Shown: positions 19,870-28,994 of the stretch, one piece after another
Layout: the number at the start of each line of letters is the position of its first letter
Numbering within the stretch: position 1 is the first letter of the stretch
Assembly (NCBI GenBank): GCA_009886625.1
Contig: QXZA01000020.1
Span: forward strand, 1-56,656
Source: Flavobacteriaceae bacterium
GTDB taxonomy: Bacteria > Bacteroidota > Bacteroidia > Flavobacteriales > Flavobacteriaceae
Reading direction: 5' to 3'
DNA: 56,656 nt
Made by a program: the position numbers and the translations under genes
The notes under the pieces: model-generated
Seen by the model: the letters and a program-made list of their open reading frames with translations, nothing else
What the model was told of the DNA's origin: nothing
The model's database searches: none

Positions 19870-20496
19870 ATGATCCGAATCGTTCTTTTAGACCCTTACA
19901 CTGTTGCTCAAAAGGGATTTAAAGCTTTTTTTAAAAAAACTGACCATATTAAAGTTGTTCAAACTTTTTCTAAGGTTGAACAACTATTTGACTTTTTAAA
20001 TGAAGAAAAGGTAGATATTGTTTTACCGAAATGAAACTGAAAGATGTAAGCCCCGTTGAAACAGTGCGAAGAATAAAGTCGTTATATCCCAATACATTAA
20101 TCCTTGTTTTTACCTCATTAAAAGAAACTGTTTATGGACTTTCAATTTTAAGAGCTGGCGCAAGGGGATTTCTCTCTAAAAAAATCAGTGGAGCAACCAT
20201 GATAGAAGCAATTGATAAAGTATATAACGAAGGCTATCATATTACCTCAAATTTTGCAAATCAAATTAATAAAAACATTGACTTGCAGTGACCAAGAAAT
20301 GCCTACGGAACACTTTCCTCCAGAGAAATAGAGGTGTTAATATCTTGTGGAAGGCAAAAAAAATATTGAAATAGCTGCAGCACTTAAAATTAATCAAAAG
20401 ACCGTAAATACGAATAAAAGCAGGTTAATGAAGAAGCTGGAAGTAGATAATTCTTCTAACCTATACCAACAAGCCTTTAACCTTGAATTGATTTAA
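19870..20496 (+). pseudogene. Decayed LuxR/NarL-type response regulator
   Basis: Three frame segments together rebuild a receiver plus LuxR-type helix-turn-helix. The first (19870 to ~20030) encodes MIRIVLLDPYTVAQKGFKAF. A one-base loss near 20022-20031 shifts to the second, which covers the receiver's LILVFTS and GFLSKK motifs and ends at a TGA (20289-20291) in the linker. Read through, the same frame gives LSSREIEVL, then a second shift near 20341-20346 leads to VEGKKNIEIAAALKINQKTV in the HTH, ending at the TAA at 20494. The receiver looks atypical: the acidic pair is Asp-Pro, and Glu rather than Asp lies at the phosphorylation site. The 3' end overlaps the convergent dnaG stop by 4 bases. 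Sequencing error is possible, but three lesions in one gene favour real decay. Confidence 0.8.
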
Positions 20497-22457
20497 AGCA
20501 CACGGTTTAATTTTTTAGAAAGAAGTTTTTTTAAATTTTGATACTGCATTACATCTTCCAAAAACATCTTATCCTCTTCTGTAGCATTTGGCTGCCTTGC
20601 AGTATCCAATAAACTTTGAATTTTTTGATCGATTAAGTACCTTCTAAAGGTTAAAATAGTTTCACTTACCAGCTGCCCTACTGCACTTTTACGATCTTTT
20701 ACAAAGATGTTTTTCTTTTCCCAATCATGTAGCTGATGGGCTTCGTCTGCAAATAAAATATCTGTTAAGATTTGCCCCAAATGTGGATCTTCTTGTTGAA
20801 TAATTTTCTCTGGCTTTACGTCTCCTTCAAGTTGAAAACGTTCAATAAGCTGCTTGTACAAAATTTGAAACTCGGGCTGAATTAACTCTACCTCATCTTG
20901 CTGCAAATCCAAAAATATTTTTTCATGCACTTTTGACTGAATAATTTTAGATTCTTCTTTTAAATTTCCCTCTTCATCGGCACTAATAAACAACTCGTCA
21001 AATGAGGCTTCTTGGCTTCCATACTGTAAGAGAATACTAATAATCTGTCGTTCAAGTGAGAGTAAAGGATTTATTTGCTCTCCTTTTGAAATAGCTTTCT
21101 GAACGACAACTTCTTCTCCAGAATTTATTGGATTGATTTTACGAACAGAAACATTCTTTTTCGTTTGTTCTTGAGCAAGTGCGTTGAACAACACTGCCTC
21201 AGAAATCTCCATTGTTAAAGCGCATTGCTTGAGATAAATCTCCTGTTTAATTGCATCAGGAATCTTTGCAATACTTTGCACTAACTCTCTGACTGTATTT
21301 GCCTTTTTTACCGGATCATTTTCTGCTTCCTGGAGTAATAAATCAGTTTTGAATTGAATAAAATCTTTAGCCTCTTCTTTTAGATAGGCCTTAATTTCAT
21401 CAAGGGTATGTGATTTTGCAAAACTATCGGGATCTTCACCTACAGGAAAAGTACAAACTTTAACATTCATACCTTGCTCTAAAATCAAATCTATCCCTCG
21501 TATAGCGGCACGAAGGCCCGCTGCATCTCCATCAAACAAGACAACAATATTGTAGGTAAGTCTTCGAATCAATCTTATCTGCTCAGAAGTAAGCGCTGTT
21601 CCTGAGGAAGAAACAACATTTTCAACTCCCTGTTGATACATTTGAATCACATCGGTATAACCTTCGACCAAATAACAAACATCTTCTTTTGCAATCGTCT
21701 TTTTGGCCTCAAACATCCCATAGAGTAACATGCTCTTATGGTAAACATCACTTTCTGGGGAATTGAGATATTTAGCTGTCTTGGCAGTAGTTGATAATAT
21801 ACGTCCTCCAAAACCTTGAACTCTTCCGGCCATACTCCGTATTGGAAAAATCACACGTCCTCTAAATCGATCAACAAACCCTCTCTCGCTTTTGATTACT
21901 AAGCCTGTTTCAACAAGGTAATTTTCTGCATAACCTGCTTTAGCAGCTTTTTTATAGAAATGATCTTTTTGCTCGGCAGAATACCCCAAACTGAAGAAAC
22001 GAATGGATTCATCAGTAAAGCCACGTTCTCGGAAATAACTTAATCCAATAGCCATTCCCTCTGAGGATTCCCAAAGGTCTTTTGCAAAACTCTCTTGAGC
22101 AAATTGATTCACCAAAAAAAGACTTTCTCTTGCGTTTGCCTTTTCTTTTTCTTCGCTTGATTGCTCAGTTTCTTCAATTTCAATATTATACTTTTTTGCC
22201 AAAAAACGAATAGCCTCAGGATAAGTAAAGTGCTCGTGCTCCATTAAAAAAGCAACTACATTACCCCCTTTTCCACTACTGAAATCTTTCCAAATTTGTT
22301 TTACAGGAGAAACCATAAAACTAGGAGTACGCTCTTGAGAAAAAGGACTCAGTCCCTTAAAGTTGGACCCAGATTTTTTTAAAACAACAAAATCACCAAT
22401 AACCTCTTCCACTCTGGCGGTTTCATATACTTGGTCAATGGTGTTTCTTGTAATCAA
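20493..22457 (-). CDS. dnaG: DNA primase DnaG
   Basis: Makes RNA primers for replication. Domain order: N-terminal CHC2-type domain (residues 1-100), RNA polymerase/TOPRIM core (about 120-430, with CYLVEGYTDVIQMYQ and VVLFDGDAAGLRAA carrying the catalytic acidic residues), and a C-terminal DnaB-interaction region. The four zinc ligands of the CHC2 motif are all replaced: Ser37, Ser40, Asp58 and Ser61 stand where E. coli has Cys, His, Cys, Cys. The fold around them (TPSF, GGNVVAFLM) is kept. I recall similar substitutions in other Flavobacteriia. The start is TTG at 22457, with an in-frame stop two codons upstream. 654 residues is usual. Confidence 0.95.
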   Translation of the reverse strand: MITRNTIDQVYETARVEEVIGDFVVLKKSGSNFKGLSPFSQERTPSFMVSPVKQIWKDFSSGKGGNVVAFLMEHEHFTYPEAIRFLAKKYNIEIEETEQSSEEKEKANARESLFLVNQFAQESFAKDLWESSEGMAIGLSYFRERGFTDESIRFFSLGYSAEQKDHFYKKAAKAGYAENYLVETGLVIKSERGFVDRFRGRVIFPIRSMAGRVQGFGGRILSTTAKTAKYLNSPESDVYHKSMLLYGMFEAKKTIAKEDVCYLVEGYTDVIQMYQQGVENVVSSSGTALTSEQIRLIRRLTYNIVVLFDGDAAGLRAAIRGIDLILEQGMNVKVCTFPVGEDPDSFAKSHTLDEIKAYLKEEAKDFIQFKTDLLLQEAENDPVKKANTVRELVQSIAKIPDAIKQEIYLKQCALTMEISEAVLFNALAQEQTKKNVSVRKINPINSGEEVVVQKAISKGEQINPLLSLERQIISILLQYGSQEASFDELFISADEEGNLKEESKIIQSKVHEKIFLDLQQDEVELIQPEFQILYKQLIERFQLEGDVKPEKIIQQEDPHLGQILTDILFADEAHQLHDWEKKNIFVKDRKSAVGQLVSETILTFRRYLIDQKIQSLLDTARQPNATEEDKMFLEDVMQYQNLKKLLSKKLNRVL

Positions 22458-22520
22458 AAGTTAGTGTTTTGATAAATTTAAAACATTCTATGCAAACGTT
22501 TCATATTGATGTCAACGTCA

Positions 22521-23498
22521 TTAGATTTTTCGTTCAATTACATAATTGAGCATTAATTCTAGTGCGTCTCTAAATTCATTTTTTTGAAATTCAAATAAAA
22601 GCGATAAGGCTTCTTTTCTGTAACTTTCCATTTTCTTAATTGCAAAATCCAAGCCTCCTTTTTCTTTTACAATGGAAATTAACTCCTTGACTTTTACCTT
22701 ATTTTTATTGTCATTTTTAACAATATTAACAAGTGTTTTCTTCTCTTTTTTAGAAACTACATTCAAGGTGTGAATAAGAGGCAAAGTCATTTTCTGTTCT
22801 TTTATATCAATCCCCGTAGGCTTTCCTATTCTCTGATCACCATAATCAAAAAGATCATCTTTAATTTGAAATGCCATTCCTAAAACTTCTCCAAAACGGT
22901 GCATTTTATCAACCTCTTCAGTTGTAGCATTTACCGATTGAGCTCCAAGAGCGCAACAGGAAGCAAGTAAAGTAGCTGTTTTTTGACGAATGATGTCGTA
23001 ATAAATTTCTTCTGTAATATCGAGATTCCGCGCTTTTTCAATTTGAAGTAACTCCCCTTGACTCATCTCTCGCACTGCAACAGATATGATTTTTAATAAA
23101 TCAAAATCCTCATTCTCTATAGATAAAAGTAAGCCCTTGGAGAGTAAATAATCCCCCACCAAAACAGCAATCTTATTTTTCCACAACGCATTTATAGAAA
23201 AGAATCCACGTCTTTTATTACTATCGTCTACTACATCATCATGAACTAAGGTTGCAGTGTGTATTAATTCAATAACTGAAGCACCACGATACGTTCGCTC
23301 ATTGACCTTTCCTTCCCCCAAAAGCTTAGCAACTAGAAAAACAAACATAGGTCGCATTTGCTTTCCTTTTCGGTTCACAATAAAATGGGTGATTCGATTG
23401 AGTAAAGCGACTTTTGAAGACATGGATTGTGTAAACTTTTCTTCGAAAAGTTCCATCTCTTGATAGATAGGTTCTTTAATTCGCTCAACAACTTTCAT
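22521..23498 (-). CDS. Polyprenyl (octaprenyl-type) diphosphate synthase
   Basis: Trans-prenyltransferase that lengthens farnesyl or geranyl diphosphate with isopentenyl units, probably to the side chain of menaquinone. The first Asp-rich motif is HDDVVDDS and the second is KDDLFDY, the FARM and SARM metal-binding motifs. The basic GKQMRPMF near the N-terminus binds the diphosphate. 325 residues matches IspB/HepT-like long-chain synthases; exact chain length cannot be read from the sequence. It lies between rlmN and dnaG on the same strand with short gaps. Confidence 0.9.
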   Translation of the reverse strand: MKVVERIKEPIYQEMELFEEKFTQSMSSKVALLNRITHFIVNRKGKQMRPMFVFLVAKLLGEGKVNERTYRGASVIELIHTATLVHDDVVDDSNKRRGFFSINALWKNKIAVLVGDYLLSKGLLLSIENEDFDLLKIISVAVREMSQGELLQIEKARNLDITEEIYYDIIRQKTATLLASCCALGAQSVNATTEEVDKMHRFGEVLGMAFQIKDDLFDYGDQRIGKPTGIDIKEQKMTLPLIHTLNVVSKKEKKTLVNIVKNDNKNKVKVKELISIVKEKGGLDFAIKKMESYRKEALSLLFEFQKNEFRDALELMLNYVIERKI

Positions 23499-23538
23499 AG
23501 ACCAAACAAAGATATCAAATCTTGGGTGACCTCGAACA

Positions 23539-24591
23539 TTACTTTGAATCTATCTTGTTGGCCAATTGACCACAAGCAGCATCTATATCCACCCCTCTTG
23601 ATCGACGATAGGTCACACTAATTCGCGCTTTAGTCAACGCTTTAATATAAGCATCCACAACCTCTTGGCATGCTTGTTTCATTGATGAACCCTCAATGGG
23701 GTTGTACTGAATTATATTAACTTTAGATGGGATTCGTTTACATAAACCTACTAGAGCCTGTATGTCTTCTTTTTGATCATTAACTCCTTCCCAAACTACA
23801 TATTCAAAGGTGATTTGCTTTTTTGTGTAAGCATACCAGTATTCAAGGGATTGGATCAATTCTGTAAGAGGAAACTTTTTAGCAAAAGGCATGATTTGTT
23901 CTCTAATTTCTTGACGAGCACTGTGAAGGGAAACTGCAAGGCCAAATTTCACCTCATCATCAGCCATTTTCCGAATCAATTTTGGAATTCCAGATGTGGA
24001 GAGTATAATTCTTCTTGGAGACATTCCTAAAGCCTCACTGTCCGTAATTTTTTCTATTGCAGCAAGGACATTCTTATAATTCATTAAGGGTTCTCCCATC
24101 CCCATAAAAACGATGTTCGACAAGGGACGCTGATGATATAATCTACTTTGTTGATCCATAGCGACCACCTGATCATAAATTTCATCGGCATTTAAATTTC
24201 GCATTCTTTTTAAAGCTGCGGTAGCGCAAAAAGTGCAATCCAAACTACACCCTACTTGGGAAGAAACACAAGCCGTAGTTCTTGTACTTGTTGGAATCAA
24301 TACTGACTCCACCACTAAATTATCATGAAGTTTTACTGCGTTTTTTATCGTGCCATCTGTACTTAGCTGCTGAGAATCAATATTGATGTGTTTAATCTCA
24401 AAATTTTCTTTCAAAAGATTTCGATGTTCCAGAGAGAGGTTGGTCATCAATTCAAAATCATGTATTCCTTTTTGCCACAACCATTGAAAAACCTGCCCGC
24501 CTTTGAATGATGGAAATCCTTTAGCCACAAAAAAAACCTGTAGTTCTTCTTTGGATAAAGCGCGTATGTCTTTTTTAATTATTTCTCCCAA
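23539..24591 (-). CDS. rlmN: Dual-specificity RNA methyltransferase RlmN
   Basis: Radical SAM enzyme methylating C2 of A2503 in 23S rRNA and A37 in some tRNAs. The cluster-binding CxxxCxxC is Cys115, Cys119, Cys122 (CSLDCTFC); the second catalytic cysteine is Cys340 in DAACGQL near the C-terminus, and GMGEPLMN is the glycine-rich SAM motif. 350 residues is normal. The start is TTG at 24591; the codon two before it in frame is a stop, so no longer start exists. An intrinsic terminator separates it from queA. Confidence 0.95.
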   Translation of the reverse strand: MGEIIKKDIRALSKEELQVFFVAKGFPSFKGGQVFQWLWQKGIHDFELMTNLSLEHRNLLKENFEIKHINIDSQQLSTDGTIKNAVKLHDNLVVESVLIPTSTRTTACVSSQVGCSLDCTFCATAALKRMRNLNADEIYDQVVAMDQQSRLYHQRPLSNIVFMGMGEPLMNYKNVLAAIEKITDSEALGMSPRRIILSTSGIPKLIRKMADDEVKFGLAVSLHSARQEIREQIMPFAKKFPLTELIQSLEYWYAYTKKQITFEYVVWEGVNDQKEDIQALVGLCKRIPSKVNIIQYNPIEGSSMKQACQEVVDAYIKALTKARISVTYRRSRGVDIDAACGQLANKIDSK

Positions 24592-24603
24592 GATTCATTT
24601 TAT

Positions 24604-24629
24604 AAAAAAACCGCATTAATGCGGTTTTT
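24604..24629 (-). terminator. Intrinsic terminator downstream of queA
   Basis: The perfect palindrome ACCGCATTAATGCGGT is flanked by A and T runs on both sides, so on the minus strand the hairpin ends in a run of seven T. It lies 7 bases after the queA stop and upstream of rlmN. The symmetry could let it work in both directions. Confidence 0.8.
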
Positions 24630-24636
24630 AGTTTTT

Positions 24637-25686
24637 TTAGATAATTAACATCGCATCTCCATAAGAATAGAAATTATATTTCTCCTTAATGGCAACCTTG
24701 TAAGCTTGTTTGATAAAATCTGGATCAGCAAATGCAGAAATCATCATTAACAAAGTAGACTTTGGTGTGTGGAAATTTGTAATCATGCAATTAGCGATTG
24801 AAAAATCAAATGGAGGAAAAATAAATTTATGTGTCCATCCTTGATATTGGTTAAGCTGTCCTGAGGAAGAAACTGAACTTTCTAAACCACGCATTACAGT
24901 TGTTCCCACAGCACAAATTCGTTTTTTATTCGCCAAAGCATGATTTACTTTAGCGGCAGCAATTGCATCTATTATGAGTTCTTCAGAATCCATTTTATGC
25001 TTTGATAAATCTTCTACTTCCACAGGACTAAAGGTTCCAAGTCCAACATGTAAAGTGAGTTCAGCTAGATCGATTCCTTTTATCTCTAACCTCTTGAGCA
25101 AATGCTTTGAAAAGTGAAGTCCTGCAGTGGGTGCAGCTACAGCACCTTCATGCTTTGCGTAAATAGTTTGATAACGCTCTTGATCCTCTTCTTCAATGGG
25201 ACGATTAATATATTTAGGAAGTGGGGTTTGTCCTAATTCCTTTAGTTTGGTTCTGAATTCAGCATAACTGCCGTCAAATAAAAACCGAAGCGTTCTTCCT
25301 CTTGAGGTTGTATTATCGATCACCTCGGCAACCAAACTTTCATCCTCTCCAAAATAGAGCTTATTTCCAATTCTAATTTTACGAGCAGGATCAACCAAAA
25401 CATCCCATAAACGTTGTTCTTGATTCAATTCGCGTAATAAGAACACTTCAATTCGTGCCCCTGTCTTTTCTTTGTTTCCAAAAAGACGTGCTGGAAATAC
25501 CTTTGTATTGTTCAACACCATTACATCCCCCTCGTCAAAATAATTGATAACATCTTTAAATGAATGATGCTCGATAGTTTCCTCTTTTCGGTTAAGAACC
25601 ATCAATCGAGATTCATCACGATCAGCAGCAGGTCTTTGAGCTAAAAGGGTACTAGGGAGTTCAAATTGAAAATTAGAGAGTTTCAC
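24637..25686 (-). CDS. queA: S-adenosylmethionine:tRNA ribosyltransferase-isomerase QueA
   Basis: Transfers and isomerises the ribosyl part of SAM onto preQ1-modified tRNA, making epoxyqueuosine. The N-terminus DFxLP-like [15 protein letters not shown], then [28 protein letters not shown] and [14 protein letters not shown] are family blocks. 349 residues is normal. The start is GTG at 25686, giving [10 protein letters not shown]. It has its own promoter in the gap before aroA and a terminator after it, so it is probably monocistronic. Confidence 0.96.
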   Translation of the reverse strand: MKLSNFQFELPSTLLAQRPAADRDESRLMVLNRKEETIEHHSFKDVINYFDEGDVMVLNNTKVFPARLFGNKEKTGARIEVFLLRELNQEQRLWDVLVDPARKIRIGNKLYFGEDESLVAEVIDNTTSRGRTLRFLFDGSYAEFRTKLKELGQTPLPKYINRPIEEEDQERYQTIYAKHEGAVAAPTAGLHFSKHLLKRLEIKGIDLAELTLHVGLGTFSPVEVEDLSKHKMDSEELIIDAIAAAKVNHALANKKRICAVGTTVMRGLESSVSSSGQLNQYQGWTHKFIFPPFDFSIANCMITNFHTPKSTLLMMISAFADPDFIKQAYKVAIKEKYNFYSYGDAMLII

Positions 25687-25760
25687 AGGCTTGTTGTTTT
25701 TAGTTAATTATTAAAACAAAAAAAAATCATTGTCTGTCTTTCTTTGTAAATTTCGAGCTG

Positions 25761-25792
25761 CAAATATACCATCTCAACATATGGCATGTCAA
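25761..25792 (-). promoter_or_regulatory. Promoter for queA
   Basis: On the minus strand TTG (25790-25792, in the context CTTGACA) is followed after 21 bases by TATATTTG (25761-25768), a full match to the Bacteroidota consensus. The expected start near 25754 gives a leader of about 68 bases. I see no preQ1 riboswitch-like fold in this leader. Confidence 0.6.
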
Positions 25793-25810
25793 GTAAAAAG
25801 TGGTTTATCT

Positions 25811-27028
25811 CTAATTTATTTGAAAATTTAGTTTTTTTAAGTCCTCCCAGAAATCTGGATAGGATTTTGAAACCACCCCTACATCTTGAATCTTCAAAGG
25901 AATTTTCAATGCCAAAGGCGCAAATGCCATGGCCATTCTGTGGTCATTATATGTTGGGATGGAACAATTCTTTTTAAAATTAATTCCTGCAGCTAAGTGC
26001 AAACTTTTTTCGGTCACCCGAATAGATGCGCCTAATTTATTTAGCTCAGTATGCAAAGCTTCCAAACGATCGGTTTCTTTTATTTTTAGGGTATGAAGCC
26101 CTTTCAAATTACATCCAATTCCCAAACCATAACAACTAACGGCAATAGTTTGTGCGATATCAGGTGCTTCAGAAAGATCTAAATCAATACATGATGAAAT
26201 GGGTTCGTCTTCTTTTTTTAAAATCAAAGTAGTTCCCTCAAAACGAGAAGAGACTCCCAAATTTTTATAGATTGACCTTAATACAGAATCTCCTTGCAAA
26301 CTCTCTTGACGATAACTTGTCAAGTGAATTTCTGCCTCATCTGAAAGAGCTGCGATACTGAAAAAATATGAAGCTGAACTCCAATCCGATTCAACAATCT
26401 GAGTTGCTCTTTTTGGTTCTTCAATCGGTAAAACACGAATGACCTGCCCTACAAAAGAAGTCGTTACACCTAACGAATTTAATAAGGCTATGGTCATATT
26501 GATGTAGGGAATCGATGTTATTTTCCCAATCAAATGAAGCTCTAATCCTTTTTCCAAAACAGGACCTAGTAAAAGTAAAGCAGAAATATATTGACTACTA
26601 ACATCGGCTGGTAATTCAACTTTTCCTCCGTCAAGCTTTTTTCCATGGATTTTTAAGGGTGGAAATCCATCTTCTTTCCCATAATCAATGGAAGCACCTA
26701 ATGAACGTAAGGCATCTACCAAAATTCGTATTGGTCGTTCTTGCATTCTTTGTGAACCTGTGAGTGTAACCGAGCGTCCTTGTTGATGAGAAAAATAAGA
26801 AGTAAGAAAACGCATTGCAGTTCCAGCATGATGAATATTAATATGATCTGAAGAGGTTTGCAATGCTTTTTGCATTACTTGGCTATCATCGGAATTAGAG
26901 GTGTTTTTTAATTCAAAACCCTTAAACAATGCTTGTAAAAGCAAAAGTCTATTGGTTTCACTTTTTGAACCAGTAATATTGATTGATCCTTTACAATGAG
27001 TATTTGGGTGTGCAATTTTAATCTCCAT
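25811..27028 (-). CDS. aroA: 3-phosphoshikimate 1-carboxyvinyltransferase AroA
   Basis: EPSP synthase of the shikimate pathway: joins phosphoenolpyruvate to shikimate-3-phosphate in the cytoplasm. The N-terminal TGSKSETNRLLLLQAL binds both substrates, HAGTAMRFLTSYF is the second signature, and the C-terminal KETDRLEAL and YNDHRMAMAFA are conserved. 405 residues is about 20 shorter than the E. coli enzyme. It follows the MazG-like gene by 7 bases. Confidence 0.95.
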   Translation of the reverse strand: MEIKIAHPNTHCKGSINITGSKSETNRLLLLQALFKGFELKNTSNSDDSQVMQKALQTSSDHINIHHAGTAMRFLTSYFSHQQGRSVTLTGSQRMQERPIRILVDALRSLGASIDYGKEDGFPPLKIHGKKLDGGKVELPADVSSQYISALLLLGPVLEKGLELHLIGKITSIPYINMTIALLNSLGVTTSFVGQVIRVLPIEEPKRATQIVESDWSSASYFFSIAALSDEAEIHLTSYRQESLQGDSVLRSIYKNLGVSSRFEGTTLILKKEDEPISSCIDLDLSEAPDIAQTIAVSCYGLGIGCNLKGLHTLKIKETDRLEALHTELNKLGASIRVTEKSLHLAAGINFKKNCSIPTYNDHRMAMAFAPLALKIPLKIQDVGVVSKSYPDFWEDLKKLNFQIN

Positions 27029-27035
27029 TAATCAA

Positions 27036-27365
27036 TTATGATTTTAATTTTGGATTGGTGTGATGACGTTCATGATCCCTTTTAGTTTTTTCAGTCAGTT
27101 TGTCCTCAAAAGCCTTTTGTAAATCAACACCCGTTTGGTTTGCAAGACAAACGGCTACAAAAATCACATCAGCCAATTCCTCTCCCAAATCTTTTTTTTT
27201 GTCACTCTCTTTTTCGGATTGCTCCCCATAACGTCTGGCAATAATACGAGCAACTTCTCCCACTTCTTCGGTAAGTTGTGCCAAATTGGTCAATTCATTA
27301 AAATAGCGAACTCCGTGGTTTTGAATCCACTCATCTACGGCCTTTTGTATTCCTTTTAAATCCAT
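27036..27365 (-). CDS. MazG-like nucleotide pyrophosphohydrolase
   Basis: Small all-alpha NTP pyrophosphatase, predicted to hydrolyse nucleoside triphosphates to monophosphates and diphosphate. The EEVGE motif near residue 30 and the later LGEELADVIFVAVCLAN are the metal-binding acidic residues of the MazG fold. I use the ATG at 27365 (109 residues); a TTG two codons earlier is less likely. Its substrate is unknown. It precedes aroA by 7 bases. Confidence 0.85.
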   Translation of the reverse strand: MDLKGIQKAVDEWIQNHGVRYFNELTNLAQLTEEVGEVARIIARRYGEQSEKESDKKKDLGEELADVIFVAVCLANQTGVDLQKAFEDKLTEKTKRDHERHHTNPKLKS

Positions 27366-27423
27366 TTTCAAAAATAGTTATAAATCTTGGCATGAACCTA
27401 ATTCCTTTTTCAAGTTTAGATTA

Positions 27424-28116
27424 TTAAAATAACGCTTTAATTTCATCCAATGAATGTACAATTGAACATAAATCATGCTCTTTCTCCCCATGTGAATTAA
27501 AATGTATAGCATACATCCCCTGGTCAACAGCGCCTATAATGTCGGCCTCTAGGCTATCTCCAATCATAATAGAATTTTCAGCTTTAGAACCGCTCAATTT
27601 TAGAGCCTCAATGAAAATTTGTGGATGGGGTTTTTTATAGCCAATTTTTTCTGCAGTAAAAACATGTTCAAAATAAGATTGAATCCCTGAATTTTTGATC
27701 TTAAAGTGCTGTACTTGTTCAAATCCATTTGTGATGATATGCAATCGATATCGCTCACTTAACATTTCTAATAAATCAATTGCACCATCAAGTAAATGTG
27801 GAAACGTGCTTAAATAGTCTATGTATTTTTCTGAAATTTCATTTATTATCTCATCAGAAATCGTGTAGTTGATTTTTTCAAATGTTTTAGCCAAACGATT
27901 GAACCTAAGAGTTTCTTGTGTGATTTTATCTTCTCTATACAATTTCCAATAGGTTTGGTTTATTGGATTATAGTACTTCAAAAAATCTTCTAAAGAAACC
28001 GTCAACTCAATTTCATTAAAAATTTTTTCAAAAGTTAGTGCTGAGTTTTTTTCAAAATCCCATAGGGTATGGTCCAAGTCAAAAAAAATATCAGTAATTG
28101 TTTCTGGGTTCATCAT
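27424..28116 (-). CDS. HAD-superfamily hydrolase, YjjG-like nucleotidase
   Basis: A 230-residue HAD phosphatase with a helical cap. Motif I is FFDLDHTLWDF (nucleophile and general acid Asp in DLD), motif II is the Thr of IITNGF, motif III Lys is in IGYKKPHPQIF, and motif IV is MIGDSLEADI. The long DHTLWDF form resembles YjjG pyrimidine nucleotidases, which clear non-canonical nucleotides. Specificity is inferred. It is on the same strand as the MazG-like gene with a gap of 52 bases; both could serve nucleotide pool cleaning. Confidence 0.85.
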   Translation of the reverse strand: MMNPETITDIFFDLDHTLWDFEKNSALTFEKIFNEIELTVSLEDFLKYYNPINQTYWKLYREDKITQETLRFNRLAKTFEKINYTISDEIINEISEKYIDYLSTFPHLLDGAIDLLEMLSERYRLHIITNGFEQVQHFKIKNSGIQSYFEHVFTAEKIGYKKPHPQIFIEALKLSGSKAENSIMIGDSLEADIIGAVDQGMYAIHFNSHGEKEHDLCSIVHSLDEIKALF

Positions 28117-28218
28117 TTTTATCGGTACTCTTCATTTAAATAGTTTACCTTGTTTTAACGATACAAATGATTCAATTCTGAATTGTGATATCATAAAAAG
28201 GGGGTAATATAAAGGCAG

Positions 28219-28917
28219 TTATAGTATGCTTTCATCAGCAAAGCTAAAATAACCTTTTTCTGAAACAATTAGATGATCCAAAATTCTCAAGTCCACATTT
28301 GCTGCTGCTAACTTGAAATTTCTTGTGATTTGTTTATCAGAATTACTGGTACTCAATCCACCAGAGGGGTGGTTGTGTGCAAGAATTAACCCTGTGGCAC
28401 CCATTTCAAAGGCACGTTTAAAAGCCAATCGAATATCTACAGTAGTTTGGGTAATCCCTCCTCTGCTTAAGCGGTATTTTTCAATTAAACGATTTGATTG
28501 ATTGAGATACAAAATCCAGAATTCTTCATGAGATAAGGCTTCCAAATCGGAGGAAACAACTTCATAAGCGGTTTTACTAAAATTTAATACTTTTAATTGA
28601 TTTGGCTTGTGTCTTTGAAATCGCTTTGACAACTCTAGTGTTGCTTTAATCTTAATCACTTTGGCTTCGCCTGTTCCTTTAAAACTCATAAGATGCTCTA
28701 AAGCTAATTGATCAAACTTCTGAAGGTCGTTATTAACAGACATTAATATTTGCTTCATCAGTCCTACAACACTTTGATTTACAGTTCCACTTCCAATCAA
28801 AACCGCAAACAACTCCGCATTACTTAAAAATGAAGCGCCTTGTGTTTTTAACTTTTCTCTTGGACGGTCATAAGCATCCCAATCTTTAATGGAAAATGAT
28901 TCGGTTTTTTGGGGCAC
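28219..28917 (-). CDS. radC: RadC family JAB domain protein
   Basis: A 232-residue protein with an N-terminal helix-hairpin-helix region (LSNAELFAVLIGSG; FKGTGEAK) and a C-terminal JAB1/MPN metalloprotease-like domain whose motif HNHPSGGLSTSNSD gives the full HxHx7SxxD zinc site. Despite its name a repair role for RadC is doubtful, and its function is unsettled. The start is GTG at 28917. It stands between mpl and the HAD gene with gaps of 77 and 102 bases. Confidence 0.93.
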   Translation of the reverse strand: MPQKTESFSIKDWDAYDRPREKLKTQGASFLSNAELFAVLIGSGTVNQSVVGLMKQILMSVNNDLQKFDQLALEHLMSFKGTGEAKVIKIKATLELSKRFQRHKPNQLKVLNFSKTAYEVVSSDLEALSHEEFWILYLNQSNRLIEKYRLSRGGITQTTVDIRLAFKRAFEMGATGLILAHNHPSGGLSTSNSDKQITRNFKLAAANVDLRILDHLIVSEKGYFSFADESIL

Positions 28918-28994
28918 ATACGTCTTTTCAACTGGAATAAAATATGAACTATTTCAATAATCAAACACAGGTTTTGATCCAGCTCAAAAACAAA

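Noticed and set aside
27369-27376. TATTTTTG promoter-like octamer upstream of the MazG-like gene
   Set aside because: It ends 4 bases before the ATG, so the start site would fall inside the gene, and no -33 element is present. Judged a chance match.
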